From: Lentimicrobiaceae bacterium
Lineage (GTDB): Bacteria; Bacteroidota; Bacteroidia; Bacteroidales; JAGNHN01
Reading direction: 5' to 3'
Assembly: GCA_018001695.1 (NCBI GenBank)
Contig: JAGNHN010000032.1
Span: 1-41,360, forward strand
Length of the DNA stretch: 41,360 nt
Within the stretch, counting starts at the first letter, position 1. The number at the start of each line of letters is the position of its first letter. Both the position numbers and the translations under genes were made by a program. A model generated the notes under the pieces. That model saw only the letters and a list, made by a program, of their open reading frames with translations. It was not told the DNA's origin and ran no database searches. Positions 26,511 to 35,781 of this stretch are shown one piece after another.

Positions 26511-28004
26511 ATGGGTGCCAGGAAATCAGGCGAAGAAAAAGCGGCAGCTAAGACCAGGGCAAAGTCGGCAGGGACAAAGTCGGTAATCAAGGCCGCTCCG
26601 GCCAGGGCCACCGTGTCCAAATCAACCCCGGCCGGATCAAAGGCGACCAAACCCGCTTCTGTCAAAACGAAAGTACCCAGACCAGGAGAGGGGAAGATTT
26701 TCGTTCTTGATACCTCGGTTATCCTCTACAATCACAACGCCATTCATAGTTTCGAGGACAATGACGTAGCTATTCCAATCACGGTCCTGGAAGAGTTGGA
26801 TAACTTCAAAAAAGGCAACGACATCAAGAATTTTGAGGCCCGGGAGTTCATCAGGATCATGGATAAGTTGTCGAATAAGTCTACGCTGACAGATTGGGTC
26901 AAGCTGGATCATCCGGATGGGGGTAGTTTCCGGGTAATCATGCATGAATACACCGTGGATGATGCCACCAAGGTTTTTGCCGATGACAAGCCTGATCACC
27001 GTATCCTGAATGCGGCTTTATGGCTTAAACGTGAGTATCCGGCAAGAAAGGTGATCCTGGTTACGAAGGATATTAATTTGCGGCTCAAGGCCAAATCGCT
27101 CAATATCAAGGCAGAAGACTTTGAGACAGGGAAGATCAAGAACGTTGAGGAGCTATATACCGGCAAGACAGTTTTCGAGCATGTCAATAAAAGTGTGATT
27201 GATAAGCTTTATGAAAAGGGGTATTGCATGCCTTCCGATTTGGCCTGGAAGGATCCTGTCCCGAATCAATACCTCATTATCAAGAACGGAAAATCTTCAG
27301 CACTGGCATATTACAATCCGCTCACCATGACCATCGAACGGGTTGAGAAGCGGGCTGCATACCGCATCATGCCGCGCAATGCTGAGCAGGTCTTCGCCTT
27401 TCACGCTATCCTGAATCCGGATATAAAACTGGTCACATTGCAGGGCGTTGCCGGAACCGGGAAGACCTTGCTGGCCCTGGCAGGCGCCCTTGAGCAACGC
27501 AGGGATTTCAAACAGATATACCTGGCCAGGCCCATTGTCCCGCTCAGCAACAAGGATATTGGATACTTACCGGGGGATATCAAATCCAAGCTCAATCCTT
27601 ATATGGAGCCCCTCTGGGACAACCTGAAGTTCATCCAGAGCCAGTTCGGGGAGGCAGAAAAGGAACATAAAGCCATAACAGCTGCCGTTGAGAATGAGAA
27701 GCTGATGATCACACCCCTCGCCTATATCCGTGGCCGCAGCATCTCGAACGTGATCTTTATCGTCGACGAAGCCCAGAATCTCACCCCGCATGAAGTCAAG
27801 ACCATCATCACCCGGGCTGGGGAGAATACCAAGATCATCTTCACAGGGGATGTGTACCAGATCGATACGCCTTACCTGGATGCCCAGAGCAATGGGTTAT
27901 CCTATTTGATCGACAAGATCAAACACCATCCGATTTATGCTCATGTCAGGCTCGAGAAAGGAGAGCGCAGCGAGTTGGCCAACCTGGCCAATGAACTCCT
28001 ATGA
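26511..28004 (+). CDS. PIN-PhoH family protein (predicted RNase/ATPase)
   Basis: This 497-residue protein joins a PIN nuclease domain and a PhoH ATPase. Residues 1-56 form a low-complexity tail rich in Lys, Ala, Thr, Pro and Ser. The PIN domain (about 60-200) has FVLDTSVILYN, VLEELDNFKKG and LVTKDINLRLKA, so the acidic residues are kept. PhoH (about 290-497) has Walker A GVAGTGKTLLA, Walker B FIVDEAQNLTP and IIFTGD. It resembles YlaK-type and PhoH2-like proteins, proposed RNA helicase-ribonucleases. A near -7 box (TAACTTTA, 26481-26488) precedes it. Its stop overlaps the convergent cyclase gene by six bases. Confidence 0.9.
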   Translation: MGARKSGEEKAAAKTRAKSAGTKSVIKAAPARATVSKSTPAGSKATKPASVKTKVPRPGEGKIFVLDTSVILYNHNAIHSFEDNDVAIPITVLEELDNFKKGNDIKNFEAREFIRIMDKLSNKSTLTDWVKLDHPDGGSFRVIMHEYTVDDATKVFADDKPDHRILNAALWLKREYPARKVILVTKDINLRLKAKSLNIKAEDFETGKIKNVEELYTGKTVFEHVNKSVIDKLYEKGYCMPSDLAWKDPVPNQYLIIKNGKSSALAYYNPLTMTIERVEKRAAYRIMPRNAEQVFAFHAILNPDIKLVTLQGVAGTGKTLLALAGALEQRRDFKQIYLARPIVPLSNKDIGYLPGDIKSKLNPYMEPLWDNLKFIQSQFGEAEKEHKAITAAVENEKLMITPLAYIRGRSISNVIFIVDEAQNLTPHEVKTIITRAGENTKIIFTGDVYQIDTPYLDAQSNGLSYLIDKIKHHPIYAHVRLEKGERSELANLANELL

Positions 28005-29006
28005 GGGTTCGTAGATCACCCGGATCACCACCTCTCCAACCATTTTAAGGGATTGTGGATCAATATAATCCATGTTGTCTTTGCGGGTGTGCCAATAGCG
28101 GAAGAATCCTGAAGATGTTTCCGGATCATGATGGATGATATCAATGGTTGGGATACGTATCCTTTCATTGATGAAATAGTGATCATCGACGATAGGAGGG
28201 GTCTCATCTCTCACAAAATGAGCGGCATATCCTGCCTGGGCTGCTTTGTTCCACACCATGATCAGGATATCAGGGGCATAGTAGCGCGAAGTTCCCTCCC
28301 ATGTAAAGCGCGGATTAGGTACCCCGACCATGTCGAGAAGGATGCCATACCTCGCCCGGTAGAGGGGAACATGTGGCTGTGCAGACCAGTGCTGGGAACC
28401 CAGTCCCCAGTTATTGACATGACTGCGGTCGCTTCCCTGAGGCTCGCCATAGTCCTCTGCATCGAATAAGATAAGGTCAATCCCCTGAGGCGGTGGATTT
28501 TGGGATAGAACACGGGCAAGCTCAAGGATTACCCCAACTCCACTGGCCCCATCATTGGCCCCGTCGATGGGTGAACGATGGAAAGCCGGATCTGGATCAT
28601 GGTCAGCATAAGGCCTTGAATCCCAATGAGATGAAATAAAGATACGGGATGGTTCATGGGGTTTGAACACACCGATGATGTTACGGAACCGCAGTTCCTC
28701 CCCGTTCCATGCCTTTGAGCGCCCTTCCTGAACATAGACTGTATCGCAGAACCGTTGCAGCTCAGCAAAGAGGTAATCTCCGCAGGCTTTGTGAGATGGT
28801 GTGTTGACAACCCTGGGCCCGAAGCGGACCTGCGCAGCAACCCATTGGTAGGCAGAATCGGCGTTGAAAGCAGGAAATTCAATAGGTTTTTTCTCTACCA
28901 CTTCGCGGGTATCAGCAGCAGGCTTCCTTTGGCATCCTTGTATCAGCAATACCGACAGGATAAGTATAAGCGTATAAAGCAGAATAAATGCTTGTTTCCC
29001 TTTCAT
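27999..29006 (-). CDS. glutaminyl-peptide cyclotransferase-like lipoprotein (M28 fold)
   Basis: The 335-residue lipoprotein (lipobox LIQGC, Cys at about 25) has the M28/type II glutaminyl cyclase fold. Zinc and substrate segments seen: SSHWDSRP, DGANDGASGVGV, FDAEDYGE, NWGLGSQHWS, LLDMVG, DDHYFIN and YWHTRKDNMD. ADSAYQWVAAQVRFGPRV near the N-terminus and the WGLGSQ-W segment recall the Porphyromonas-type glutaminyl cyclase more than an aminopeptidase; a single-zinc arrangement is expected but not provable here. The enzyme turns N-terminal Gln into pyroglutamate. It follows the nitroreductase by 41 bp. An M28 aminopeptidase is the main alternative. Confidence 0.82.
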   Translation of the reverse strand: MKGKQAFILLYTLILILSVLLIQGCQRKPAADTREVVEKKPIEFPAFNADSAYQWVAAQVRFGPRVVNTPSHKACGDYLFAELQRFCDTVYVQEGRSKAWNGEELRFRNIIGVFKPHEPSRIFISSHWDSRPYADHDPDPAFHRSPIDGANDGASGVGVILELARVLSQNPPPQGIDLILFDAEDYGEPQGSDRSHVNNWGLGSQHWSAQPHVPLYRARYGILLDMVGVPNPRFTWEGTSRYYAPDILIMVWNKAAQAGYAAHFVRDETPPIVDDHYFINERIRIPTIDIIHHDPETSSGFFRYWHTRKDNMDYIDPQSLKMVGEVVIRVIYEPS

Positions 29007-29047
29007 AAGTCCGCGAATCAGGTTGTCAGTGGCTGTATTCTTAATGG

Positions 29048-29665
29048 CTATTCCCCGGAAACCAGGGGAGCTGCTTGTCCATATGTACCTGAGAAAACGA
29101 AGGTCGAAATGGATTTACGTTCTCTCTTTTTTACTTCCGATTCAGCCATTCTATCCGGCAGGATGGCGGCATCGCCGATGTAACCAATGGTGAACGCCGT
29201 GACGGGATTATACATGGCAGGGATACCGAACAACCTGACTGCTTTGGCCGGGTCAAAACCACCCATCTGGTGGACATACAGTCCTTCTTCCATGGCCTGA
29301 ATACTCAGATGGGCCACGGCCTGACCGACATCATAGCGGTAGCTTTCATTGATCTCCTCCTTTCCCGGCCGGATCTTGCAGCCCACACTAAGCACAAGGA
29401 CAGGGGCATTGATGGACCATATCTGGTTGAATTCCACGAGGGTATCAAAGATTTTGGCATAGGTGTCATCGCCTTTGAATCCGATGATAAAGGACCAGGG
29501 CTGGAGGTTGCTGGAACTGGGTGACCACCGTGCTGCTTCAAAAATTCGCAGCAGTTTTTCCGGTTCTACTGGCTGATCGCTGTAGGCCCTGGGGCTCCAG
29601 CGTCTGCGGAGCAGCGGATGGATGTCATGTTCGGTATCCGCTTCTTTTGTGAAAACTCGTAACAT
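29048..29665 (-). CDS. nitroreductase-family flavoprotein
   Basis: The 205-residue FMN-dependent nitroreductase family member has RRRWSPRAYSDQPVE at about 21-35 (the RRSxR-type FMN contact), EAARWSPSSSNLQPW (about 43-57) and a late GIPAMYNPVTAFTIGY. Family members reduce nitro compounds, quinones or other acceptors with NAD(P)H. The physiological substrate cannot be read from sequence. It has the same orientation as the kinase gene upstream (54-bp gap) and the cyclase gene downstream (41-bp gap), so a loose operon is possible. Confidence 0.88.
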   Translation of the reverse strand: MLRVFTKEADTEHDIHPLLRRRWSPRAYSDQPVEPEKLLRIFEAARWSPSSSNLQPWSFIIGFKGDDTYAKIFDTLVEFNQIWSINAPVLVLSVGCKIRPGKEEINESYRYDVGQAVAHLSIQAMEEGLYVHQMGGFDPAKAVRLFGIPAMYNPVTAFTIGYIGDAAILPDRMAESEVKKRERKSISTFVFSGTYGQAAPLVSGE

Positions 29666-29719
29666 CGTATGAATGATTTAAGTACTTCCTCAACATGATC
29701 AGCCCGGCCGGTGTTCAAA

Positions 29720-31069
29720 TCAAAATACCAGAAAAAATACCGCGCCCTCTCCTGGCGTTGATTTGACGGATATACTTCCCTTATGCAAGCGCATGATCTG
29801 GCGCGACAGACTGAGTCCGATACCACTGCCCTCCCGTTTGCTGGTGAAGAAAGGCATGAATATTTTATCCAAAATATCGGGTGTGATGCCATGGCCGTTA
29901 TCAGCCACTTCTATTACAATTTTCCCGTTCTCCTGTTCGGTGGCCCGCAGCCAGATGCGTCGTGATTCCTGTGTTTTCAGGGCGTCCATGGCGTTGAGAA
30001 GCAGGTTGATCAGCACCTGATCCACCAGATCGGGATCAGCGGTCAGCATCAGTTTATCAGGGATGATGTTCATTTGCAGATCCACATTCATCTCTTCCAG
30101 TCTGGGAGCCAGCAGGGCCTGTCCTCTTTCAAACATCTCCCGGATGCTGAAACGGCGGAAGTTGGGTTTGGGGATCCGGGTCAGGTTTCGATAGGCACCA
30201 ACAAAGTTAAGCAATGCATCACTCCTGTTTTGGATGGTGCTCAGCGCCGCCCGGATACTTTCCTTGTCATCTTCATCCAGTTCCGGTTCTTCTCCTTCTT
30301 CGCCCGGGTTGAGCATGCCCTTGACGGTGGATGCCAGGGATGATATGGGCGTCATGGAATTCATGATCTCATGTGTGAGAACACGGATGAGGTTTTGCCA
30401 TGACTCGGTTTCTTTTTCCTCAAGTTCAGCGTGGATATCCTGCATGGCGACCAGCACATATTCCTCCTTACGCATCTTGAATTCTGTGGCATACATAAGC
30501 AATTGCCTCACCTCCTGATCGATAAAAAGCTTGAGCAGCAGCCTGTCCCCTGCCCGGATCCGAAGCAGGTTATCGGGTAGTTCAGGATTAACTTTCTCAA
30601 GATCATGAAGGTGATGTATATGGCCGGTATTGAACAGCCGTCGCATGGCGTTATTGTACATGTCCACCAGTCCATCCCGCCGGAAGGTCAGGATACCCGT
30701 ATTGACATGCTGAACGACGGTTTGGAGGTAGTTGTGCTGTTCCTCTTTTTCGATACGGGTATGCTGAAATTCGCGGATCACGTCGTTCAGCGCTTTGCCC
30801 AGCTCGTCGAACCCTGTTCCCATGCCCTCTTCGATGAAGCTGGCAGAGAAATCTGTATACCTGATAGAGTGGAAGAACATGCTCAGCCTGCGGTTGGTTT
30901 GTCCCACATAGCGGATTAATCCATAGACCTGCAGTCCTGAAAGAATCAGCATGAAAGAAGCGCTGAGATAATGCTGACGGGTATTGAAGAGCAGGACGAC
31001 ACCGGCCAGCGTCAGCGTCAGTAGCAGCACACGGCCGGTTACGATGAGACGAAATCCCTTAAAGCCCAT
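29720..31069 (-). CDS. NtrY-like membrane sensor histidine kinase
   Basis: The 449-residue kinase has two transmembrane segments near the N-terminus (about 8-27 and 33-51) with almost no periplasmic loop, so it probably senses within the membrane or cytoplasm. A PAS-like region (about 110-215) follows. The dimerisation/phospho-acceptor helix has His in LTHEIMNSMTP (about 237), followed by an acidic insert EEGEEPELDEDDKE. The ATPase domain shows LINLLLNAMDAL (N box), VADNGHGI, FMPFFTSKREGSGIGLSLS. The gene overlaps the response-regulator gene by 11 bp, so the pair is translationally coupled. The signal is unknown. Confidence 0.92.
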   Translation of the reverse strand: MGFKGFRLIVTGRVLLLTLTLAGVVLLFNTRQHYLSASFMLILSGLQVYGLIRYVGQTNRRLSMFFHSIRYTDFSASFIEEGMGTGFDELGKALNDVIREFQHTRIEKEEQHNYLQTVVQHVNTGILTFRRDGLVDMYNNAMRRLFNTGHIHHLHDLEKVNPELPDNLLRIRAGDRLLLKLFIDQEVRQLLMYATEFKMRKEEYVLVAMQDIHAELEEKETESWQNLIRVLTHEIMNSMTPISSLASTVKGMLNPGEEGEEPELDEDDKESIRAALSTIQNRSDALLNFVGAYRNLTRIPKPNFRRFSIREMFERGQALLAPRLEEMNVDLQMNIIPDKLMLTADPDLVDQVLINLLLNAMDALKTQESRRIWLRATEQENGKIVIEVADNGHGITPDILDKIFMPFFTSKREGSGIGLSLSRQIMRLHKGSISVKSTPGEGAVFFLVF

Positions 31070-32438
31070 ATTTCTCGATTCTGCGGTACAGCGATGCCCT
31101 TGTCAGGCCTAACTCCTTGGCAGCCTTGCTGATATTGCCACCGTGCTTATCGATGACTTTGCGAACCAGCATGCGTTCGGTCTCTTCCAGGTTGAAATTG
31201 GAGGGCATAAAGCTATCGTCTTTGTCATCATCCGGATTGGAGAGGAAAAAATCATGCGGTTCAAGGACGTTGGATTCACTCATGATCACAGCCCGCTCAA
31301 CGGCATGCTGCAGTTCCCGGATATTCCCCGGCCAATTGTGTTTCTCAAGTCTTCGTAAGGTATTGGGACTAAGTCGTTTGTTTGTTAGTTTGTATTTCTT
31401 GCAATACACCTGCAGGAAATGTTCCACCAGCAGTGTTATGTCACCGATGCGTTCCCGCAGCGGCGGCAGGTTGATTTCCACTGTATTGATCCGGTACATC
31501 AGGTCTTGTCTGAATTTCCCTTCTTTGACCATTTGATGAAGGGGCATATTGGTAGCACAGATCAGACGTACATCGATGGGTGTCTCTTTGTTGCTCCCCA
31601 GCCGGATGACTGTGCGGTTTTGAATGACGCTTAGCAATTTGGATTGCAGGCTTAGGCTTAAGTTTCCGATCTCATCCAGGAAGATGGTGCCTTTTGAGGC
31701 AGCTTCAAAACGCCCTGCCCGGTCCTCTTTGGCATCTGTGAAGGCGCCCTTTTTGTATCCAAAGAGTTCACTTTCGAACAATGTCTCGCTGATGGCACCC
31801 AGGTCCACACTGATAAAAACTTCCTCAGCCCGGTGGGAAGATTTGTGTATAGCTCTGGCAATAAGCTCTTTACCTGTTCCGTTTTCACCCAGTATCAAGA
31901 CGTTGGCATCCGTCACAGCTACCTTCTGGACCATCGTCATGACTTTCTGCATGGCCATGGATTCACCGATGAGTTGGCCGTATGCCAGGTCCATATTGGA
32001 GAGCAGTACTTTTTGTTTACCCCTCAGAGATTCCAACTCCTGCATGGATTGCCTGATCTTCAGATTGGCGGTGATGGTGGCCAGCAGTTTCTTATTTTCC
32101 CAGGGCTTGAGAATGAAGTTGGTAGCTCCCTCTTTGATGCCCTGAACGGCTAATTCTATATCGCCGTAGCCGGTGATGAAGATAACGACAGCAGCAGGGT
32201 CAATTTCCAGGATGCGGTTAAGCCAGATGAAACCTTCTTTGCCACTGGTAGCATCTCGCGAAAAGTTCATGTCCAGCAGGATTACATCATAACTTTCGGT
32301 GCGCAGTAAACCCGGGATATTCTGCGGATCCTGCTCGGTATGAACTAATCTGAAATATTGCTTTAAGAACATTTTTGCCGCCAGCAACACATCCTGGTCG
32401 TCATCAACAATGAGAATCCTGGCATCTATCTTGTTCAT
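31059..32438 (-). CDS. sigma-54-dependent response regulator (NtrC family)
   Basis: The 459-residue regulator has a receiver domain (about 5-125, acidic pocket VDDDQ, phospho-Asp in ILLDMNF, KPW), an AAA+ sigma-54 activator domain (about 150-390: GENGTGKELIARAIH, GAFTDA, FLDEIGNLSLSLQSKLL, RQDLMYRINTVEINLPPLRER) and a C-terminal Fis-type helix-turn-helix (NISKAAKELGLTRASLYRRI). It would activate sigma-54 promoters after phosphorylation by the coupled kinase. The sigma-54 contact loop is GAFTDA rather than GAFTGA. The frame is open 49 codons upstream, but the receiver starts at ATG 32438. Confidence 0.94.
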   Translation of the reverse strand: MNKIDARILIVDDDQDVLLAAKMFLKQYFRLVHTEQDPQNIPGLLRTESYDVILLDMNFSRDATSGKEGFIWLNRILEIDPAAVVIFITGYGDIELAVQGIKEGATNFILKPWENKKLLATITANLKIRQSMQELESLRGKQKVLLSNMDLAYGQLIGESMAMQKVMTMVQKVAVTDANVLILGENGTGKELIARAIHKSSHRAEEVFISVDLGAISETLFESELFGYKKGAFTDAKEDRAGRFEAASKGTIFLDEIGNLSLSLQSKLLSVIQNRTVIRLGSNKETPIDVRLICATNMPLHQMVKEGKFRQDLMYRINTVEINLPPLRERIGDITLLVEHFLQVYCKKYKLTNKRLSPNTLRRLEKHNWPGNIRELQHAVERAVIMSESNVLEPHDFFLSNPDDDKDDSFMPSNFNLEETERMLVRKVIDKHGGNISKAAKELGLTRASLYRRIEKYGL

Positions 32439-32535
32439 GTCTGTTTTCTGGCTGATGAAGTAATATATTGAATATGATGCATCTGCGATCGAAGTGTGTC
32501 CTATTCTCTGATTATCCAGCTCAGGGATATACCAA

Positions 32536-32581
32536 CAAAGATACAATCTTTGCCTGCGTCCCTCAAAACATCGTAAGTTTG
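32536..32581. promoter_or_regulatory. divergent promoter with inverted repeat
   Basis: Minus-strand -7 box TATCTTTG (32543-32536) serves the regulator. On the plus strand TTTG (32549-32552), 21 bp, then TAAGTTTG (32574-32581) forms a full Bacteroidota promoter for the ABC gene, whose ATG is 13 bases further on. CAAAGAT-ACA-ATCTTTG (32536-32552) is a perfect 7-bp inverted repeat that spans both elements. Confidence 0.6.
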
Positions 32582-32594
32582 TCAAAACAAGCCT

Positions 32595-33293
32595 ATGGAA
32601 CCCATCATTAAAACCGTAGATGTTTTTAAGTCATTCCGCTCCGACACTGTCGAGACCGTAGCACTAAACAAGGTATCCCTGCAGGTCAGCCGAGGAGAGT
32701 TCGTGGCCATCATGGGCCCTTCGGGTTGTGGGAAGACGACGCTGCTGAATATCATCGGGATGCTTGATACGCACTCGACGGGCTCATATTATTTTCTTGG
32801 TGAAGATGTTAGCCGGTTTCCTGAGAAAAAGCGGGCGCAGCTGCGCAAGAAAAACATCGGTTTCGTCTTTCAGAATTTCAATCTGATCGATGAATTGAGT
32901 GTCTATGAGAACATTGAATTGCCATTATTGTACCTGGGGATGAATGCCAGGGATCGTAAGCTCCGGACGGAGGAGGTGATGGAGCAGATGCAGCTCACCT
33001 ACCGCCGTAAGTATTTTCCTATGCAGCTTTCGGGGGGGCAACAGCAGCGGGTAGCGCTGGCGCGCGCCATTGTGGCGGATCCGGTGCTCATCCTTGCCGA
33101 TGAACCTACCGGCAACCTTGATTCGGTGCAGGGTAATGAAGTGATGCGCCTGCTTGAGAGCATGAATCACAAGGGAACCACAGTGATCATCGTAACGCAT
33201 TCACAGCGGGATGCAGATTACAGTCAGCGCATCGTCCGCCTCTTTGATGGTCAGATCATCAATGAAGATATTCGTCAATCCTCCGGAAACTGA
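32595..33293 (+). CDS. ABC transporter ATP-binding protein (MacB/LolD-like)
   Basis: The 232-residue ABC ATPase has Walker [10 protein letters not shown] (about 41-49), Q-loop [21 protein letters not shown], signature [15 protein letters not shown], Walker [12 protein letters not shown] and the switch His in [10 protein letters not shown]. The sequence belongs to the MacB/LolD/FtsE group, which drives export of peptides or lipoproteins or performs mechanotransmission with an FtsX/MacB-type permease. No permease is next to it: the following gene is pdxJ on the other strand, eight bases away. It shares a promoter region with the two-component genes. Its partner must be elsewhere. Confidence 0.92.
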   Translation: MEPIIKTVDVFKSFRSDTVETVALNKVSLQVSRGEFVAIMGPSGCGKTTLLNIIGMLDTHSTGSYYFLGEDVSRFPEKKRAQLRKKNIGFVFQNFNLIDELSVYENIELPLLYLGMNARDRKLRTEEVMEQMQLTYRRKYFPMQLSGGQQQRVALARAIVADPVLILADEPTGNLDSVQGNEVMRLLESMNHKGTTVIIVTHSQRDADYSQRIVRLFDGQIINEDIRQSSGN

Positions 33294-33300
33294 TGCTTCC

Positions 33301-34035
33301 TTAATCTTCTAAAGGCCGAAGACAGGCGAGATAACGCCGGATTGTTTCTTCCAGTCCCAGGTAGAGTGCATCGCTGATAAGGGCATGTCCGATAGATACC
33401 TCCTTCAGTTGGGGTATGTTTTGGGCAAAATAGCGAAGGTTTTCCAGGCTGAGATCGTGGCCGGCATTGATTTCCAGACCCACTTCATGCGCTGCCACGG
33501 CTGCTGCAATGAATGGCCCGATGGCTTGCTCAGGATTTGAAGGGTAATGGGTAGCGTAGGGTTCTGTATAGAGCTCTATCCTGTCGGTACCGCTGTCGGC
33601 GGCAGCCCGGATAAGGTGTTTATCGGTTCCTGTGAAGAGAGAGGTCCGGATACCTTCCCGTCTGAACTCAGCCACGACTTTCTTCAGCAAATCAGCGTGA
33701 GTGATCGTATCCCAGCCCGCATTGGAGGTCAGAACACCCGGAGGATCCGGCACCAGTGTAACCTGTTCGGGCCGGACCTTTAGAACCAGCCGGATGAAAT
33801 CAGTAGATGGGTAACCTTCGATGTTGAACTCCTTTGTAACCAGGGGTTTAAGATCAATGACATCCTGATAGCGGATGTGGCGCTCATCGGGACGGGGGTG
33901 CACAGTGATGCCCTGGGCTCCGTATTCCTGGCAGCGCACTGCAGCCAGCAATACATCGGGTACGTTACCGCCCCTTGCATTGCGGATAGTGGCGATTTTG
34001 TTGATGTTGACACTTAATCTGACCATAATACTCAT
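33301..34035 (-). CDS. pdxJ: pyridoxine 5'-phosphate synthase
   Basis: PdxJ (244 aa) joins 3-amino-2-oxopropyl phosphate and 1-deoxy-D-xylulose 5-phosphate to pyridoxine 5'-phosphate in the DXP-dependent vitamin B6 route. Conserved blocks: [44 protein letters not shown] (usually VPE), [10 protein letters not shown] and [13 protein letters not shown]. Either ATG 34035 (MSIMVRL) or the ATG three codons later could be used. A -7 box TACTTTTG (minus strand 34055-34048) sits 12 bases upstream of the first. Confidence 0.95.
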   Translation of the reverse strand: MSIMVRLSVNINKIATIRNARGGNVPDVLLAAVRCQEYGAQGITVHPRPDERHIRYQDVIDLKPLVTKEFNIEGYPSTDFIRLVLKVRPEQVTLVPDPPGVLTSNAGWDTITHADLLKKVVAEFRREGIRTSLFTGTDKHLIRAAADSGTDRIELYTEPYATHYPSNPEQAIGPFIAAAVAAHEVGLEINAGHDLSLENLRYFAQNIPQLKEVSIGHALISDALYLGLEETIRRYLACLRPLED

Positions 34036-34047
34036 GCGGGTTTAATG

Positions 34048-34098
34048 CAAAAGTAGATACTTTTAGGCCCTTCCCGCCGTTTTTTGACCGTAACTTTG
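34048..34098. promoter_or_regulatory. divergent -7 boxes for pdxJ and the CBS gene
   Basis: The minus strand has TACTTTTG at 34055-34048 and the plus strand TAACTTTG at 34091-34098, both full TAnnTTTG matches. The two starts (34035 and 34118) are 82 bp apart. Confidence 0.5.
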
Positions 34099-34117
34099 CT
34101 TCAAAGACCTCGTCCCT

Positions 34118-34780
34118 ATGCATACCCGAGATATCATCAGTGAAGAATTTCCGGTGGTGAAGTCTACCTCGCCTGGCATCGAGGTGCTCAACCTGATGGA
34201 GGAATTCAGGGTTGATCACCTGCCGATCGTCAACGAGGAGGAGTACCTCGGCCTGATCAGTTCAGAAGAGCTCTATAACATGGAAGATCTTGAGGCCCCT
34301 GTGGGTTCGCTCAGTCTGTCCATGCCACATATGTACATTTACGGACACCAGCCGATCTATGATGCCATCCGGATGATGCATGTGCATCATCTGAGCGTTC
34401 TTCCCGTGATCAATGAGGCCGGGCATTACGAAGGCACGGTGCTGTTGTCCGGACTGCTGACACATTTTGCCTCACTGACCGCCGCTACTGAGCCGGGTGC
34501 CATCATTGTACTGGAGGTAAACACCAATGACTACGCGCTTTCCGAGATAGCCCGCATCGTTGAGTCCGATGATGCCAAGGTACTCAGTCTCTACATCCGT
34601 ACCTTGCCTGATTCAACCAGGATGGAGATCACCCTCAAGGTTAACAAGATGAAGATACCCGGGATGTTGCAGACCTTTCACCGTTACAATTACCTGGTTA
34701 CGGCCAGTTTTTCGGAAGGGGAAACAGCGGATGACCTGCGTGACAGGTATAACCTGCTGATGTACTATTTGAATACATGA
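34118..34780 (+). CDS. CBS-pair protein with C-terminal ACT-like domain
   Basis: The 220-residue cytosolic protein has two CBS motifs (about 1-58 and 70-125: VLNLMEEFRVDHLPIVNEEEYLG and AIRMMHVHHLSVLPVINEAGHYEG) and a C-terminal ACT-like segment (about 135-205: GAIIVLEVNTNDYALSEIARIVES). CBS pairs bind adenyl nucleotides and ACT domains bind amino acids, so a ligand sensor is likely. In Bacteroidota a protein of this type stands before nadK, as here (100-bp gap). No enzymatic motif seen; ligand unknown. Confidence 0.85.
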   Translation: MHTRDIISEEFPVVKSTSPGIEVLNLMEEFRVDHLPIVNEEEYLGLISSEELYNMEDLEAPVGSLSLSMPHMYIYGHQPIYDAIRMMHVHHLSVLPVINEAGHYEGTVLLSGLLTHFASLTAATEPGAIIVLEVNTNDYALSEIARIVESDDAKVLSLYIRTLPDSTRMEITLKVNKMKIPGMLQTFHRYNYLVTASFSEGETADDLRDRYNLLMYYLNT

Positions 34781-34880
34781 GAGACAAGTCTGTAACAAAT
34801 ATACCAGGCCATTCGTATATAGTCTTGTTTATCAGTCAATTTAAAGCTATCTGCGGTATTAAACCATAAGATTTAATGGC

Positions 34881-35759
34881 ATGAGGATTGCGATTTTTGG
34901 GAGGCCATTTCCGGCTGAATACTTCTCTCATTTCCAGCTGATGCTGGAAAGGCTGGATGCAGCAGGATGCAGTTTATTGATCTATAAGCCATTTCTTGAC
35001 GAGATCCGGGAGCGGATTACTTACCGGGGTAAGCTGGATTCCTTCAGTACCCATCTCGAGTTGAAGCAAGCCGTGCAGTTTCTTATTTCCATTGGTGGAG
35101 ATGGCACTTTACTGGATACCATCACTTTGGTCAGAGATAGCGGCATTCCCATAGTCGGGATCAATATGGGCCGGCTTGGTTTTCTCTCCACAACGTCACG
35201 GCAGGATATTACCCGTGCCTTCGATGAGTTGCTGGCCGGAAATTTTGAGCTGGATCGCCGCAGTTTGATTCGTCTTGACAGTCACAGGGGACATTTTGGT
35301 GAAGTGAACTATGCCCTGAATGAGGTGACGATTTATAAAGCAGTTCCGAATAGTATGATATCTGTACAAACCTGGGTTGACGGGCAGTTTTTGAATACCT
35401 ACTGGGCGGATGGCCTCATCGTGGCCACGCCAACCGGTTCCACTGCCTACTCTCTCAGTTGTGGCGGTCCCATCATTGTTCCGGGTTGTGAAAACTTTGT
35501 CATCACCCCGATTGCCTCACACAATTTGACTGTAAGGCCCGTCGTTATCCCCGACGCAAGCGAGATCAGGATACAGGTGGATGCGCGCGGTATGGCCTAC
35601 ACGGTTAGTCTGGATTCGCGCATGCTCACACTGAGCGGAGATGCAGCCCTGACATTGAGAAGGGCTGGCTTTTATATCAGTCTGGTGCGCTTGCCACAGC
35701 GCAGCTTCTTTCAGAATATCCGTGAAAAGCTGAGCTGGGGCCTGGATAAGCGTAATTAG
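34881..35759 (+). CDS. nadK: NAD kinase
   Basis: The 292-residue NAD kinase makes NADP from NAD and ATP (or polyphosphate). It has the GGDGT motif in ISIGGDGTLLDTI (about 73-85), NMGRLGFLST (about 95-104), the substrate loop LNEVTIYK, and GLIVATPTGSTAYSLSCGGPI (about 180-198), with the NE/D motif kept. Length is standard. A weak TATAGTCTTG element upstream is not a clear promoter. It lies in the conserved order pdxJ / CBS / nadK / DUF6089-like / uppS / bamA. Confidence 0.95.
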   Translation: MRIAIFGRPFPAEYFSHFQLMLERLDAAGCSLLIYKPFLDEIRERITYRGKLDSFSTHLELKQAVQFLISIGGDGTLLDTITLVRDSGIPIVGINMGRLGFLSTTSRQDITRAFDELLAGNFELDRRSLIRLDSHRGHFGEVNYALNEVTIYKAVPNSMISVQTWVDGQFLNTYWADGLIVATPTGSTAYSLSCGGPIIVPGCENFVITPIASHNLTVRPVVIPDASEIRIQVDARGMAYTVSLDSRMLTLSGDAALTLRRAGFYISLVRLPQRSFFQNIREKLSWGLDKRN

Positions 35760-35781
35760 ACGCTCAAAATTTCAGCATTGT

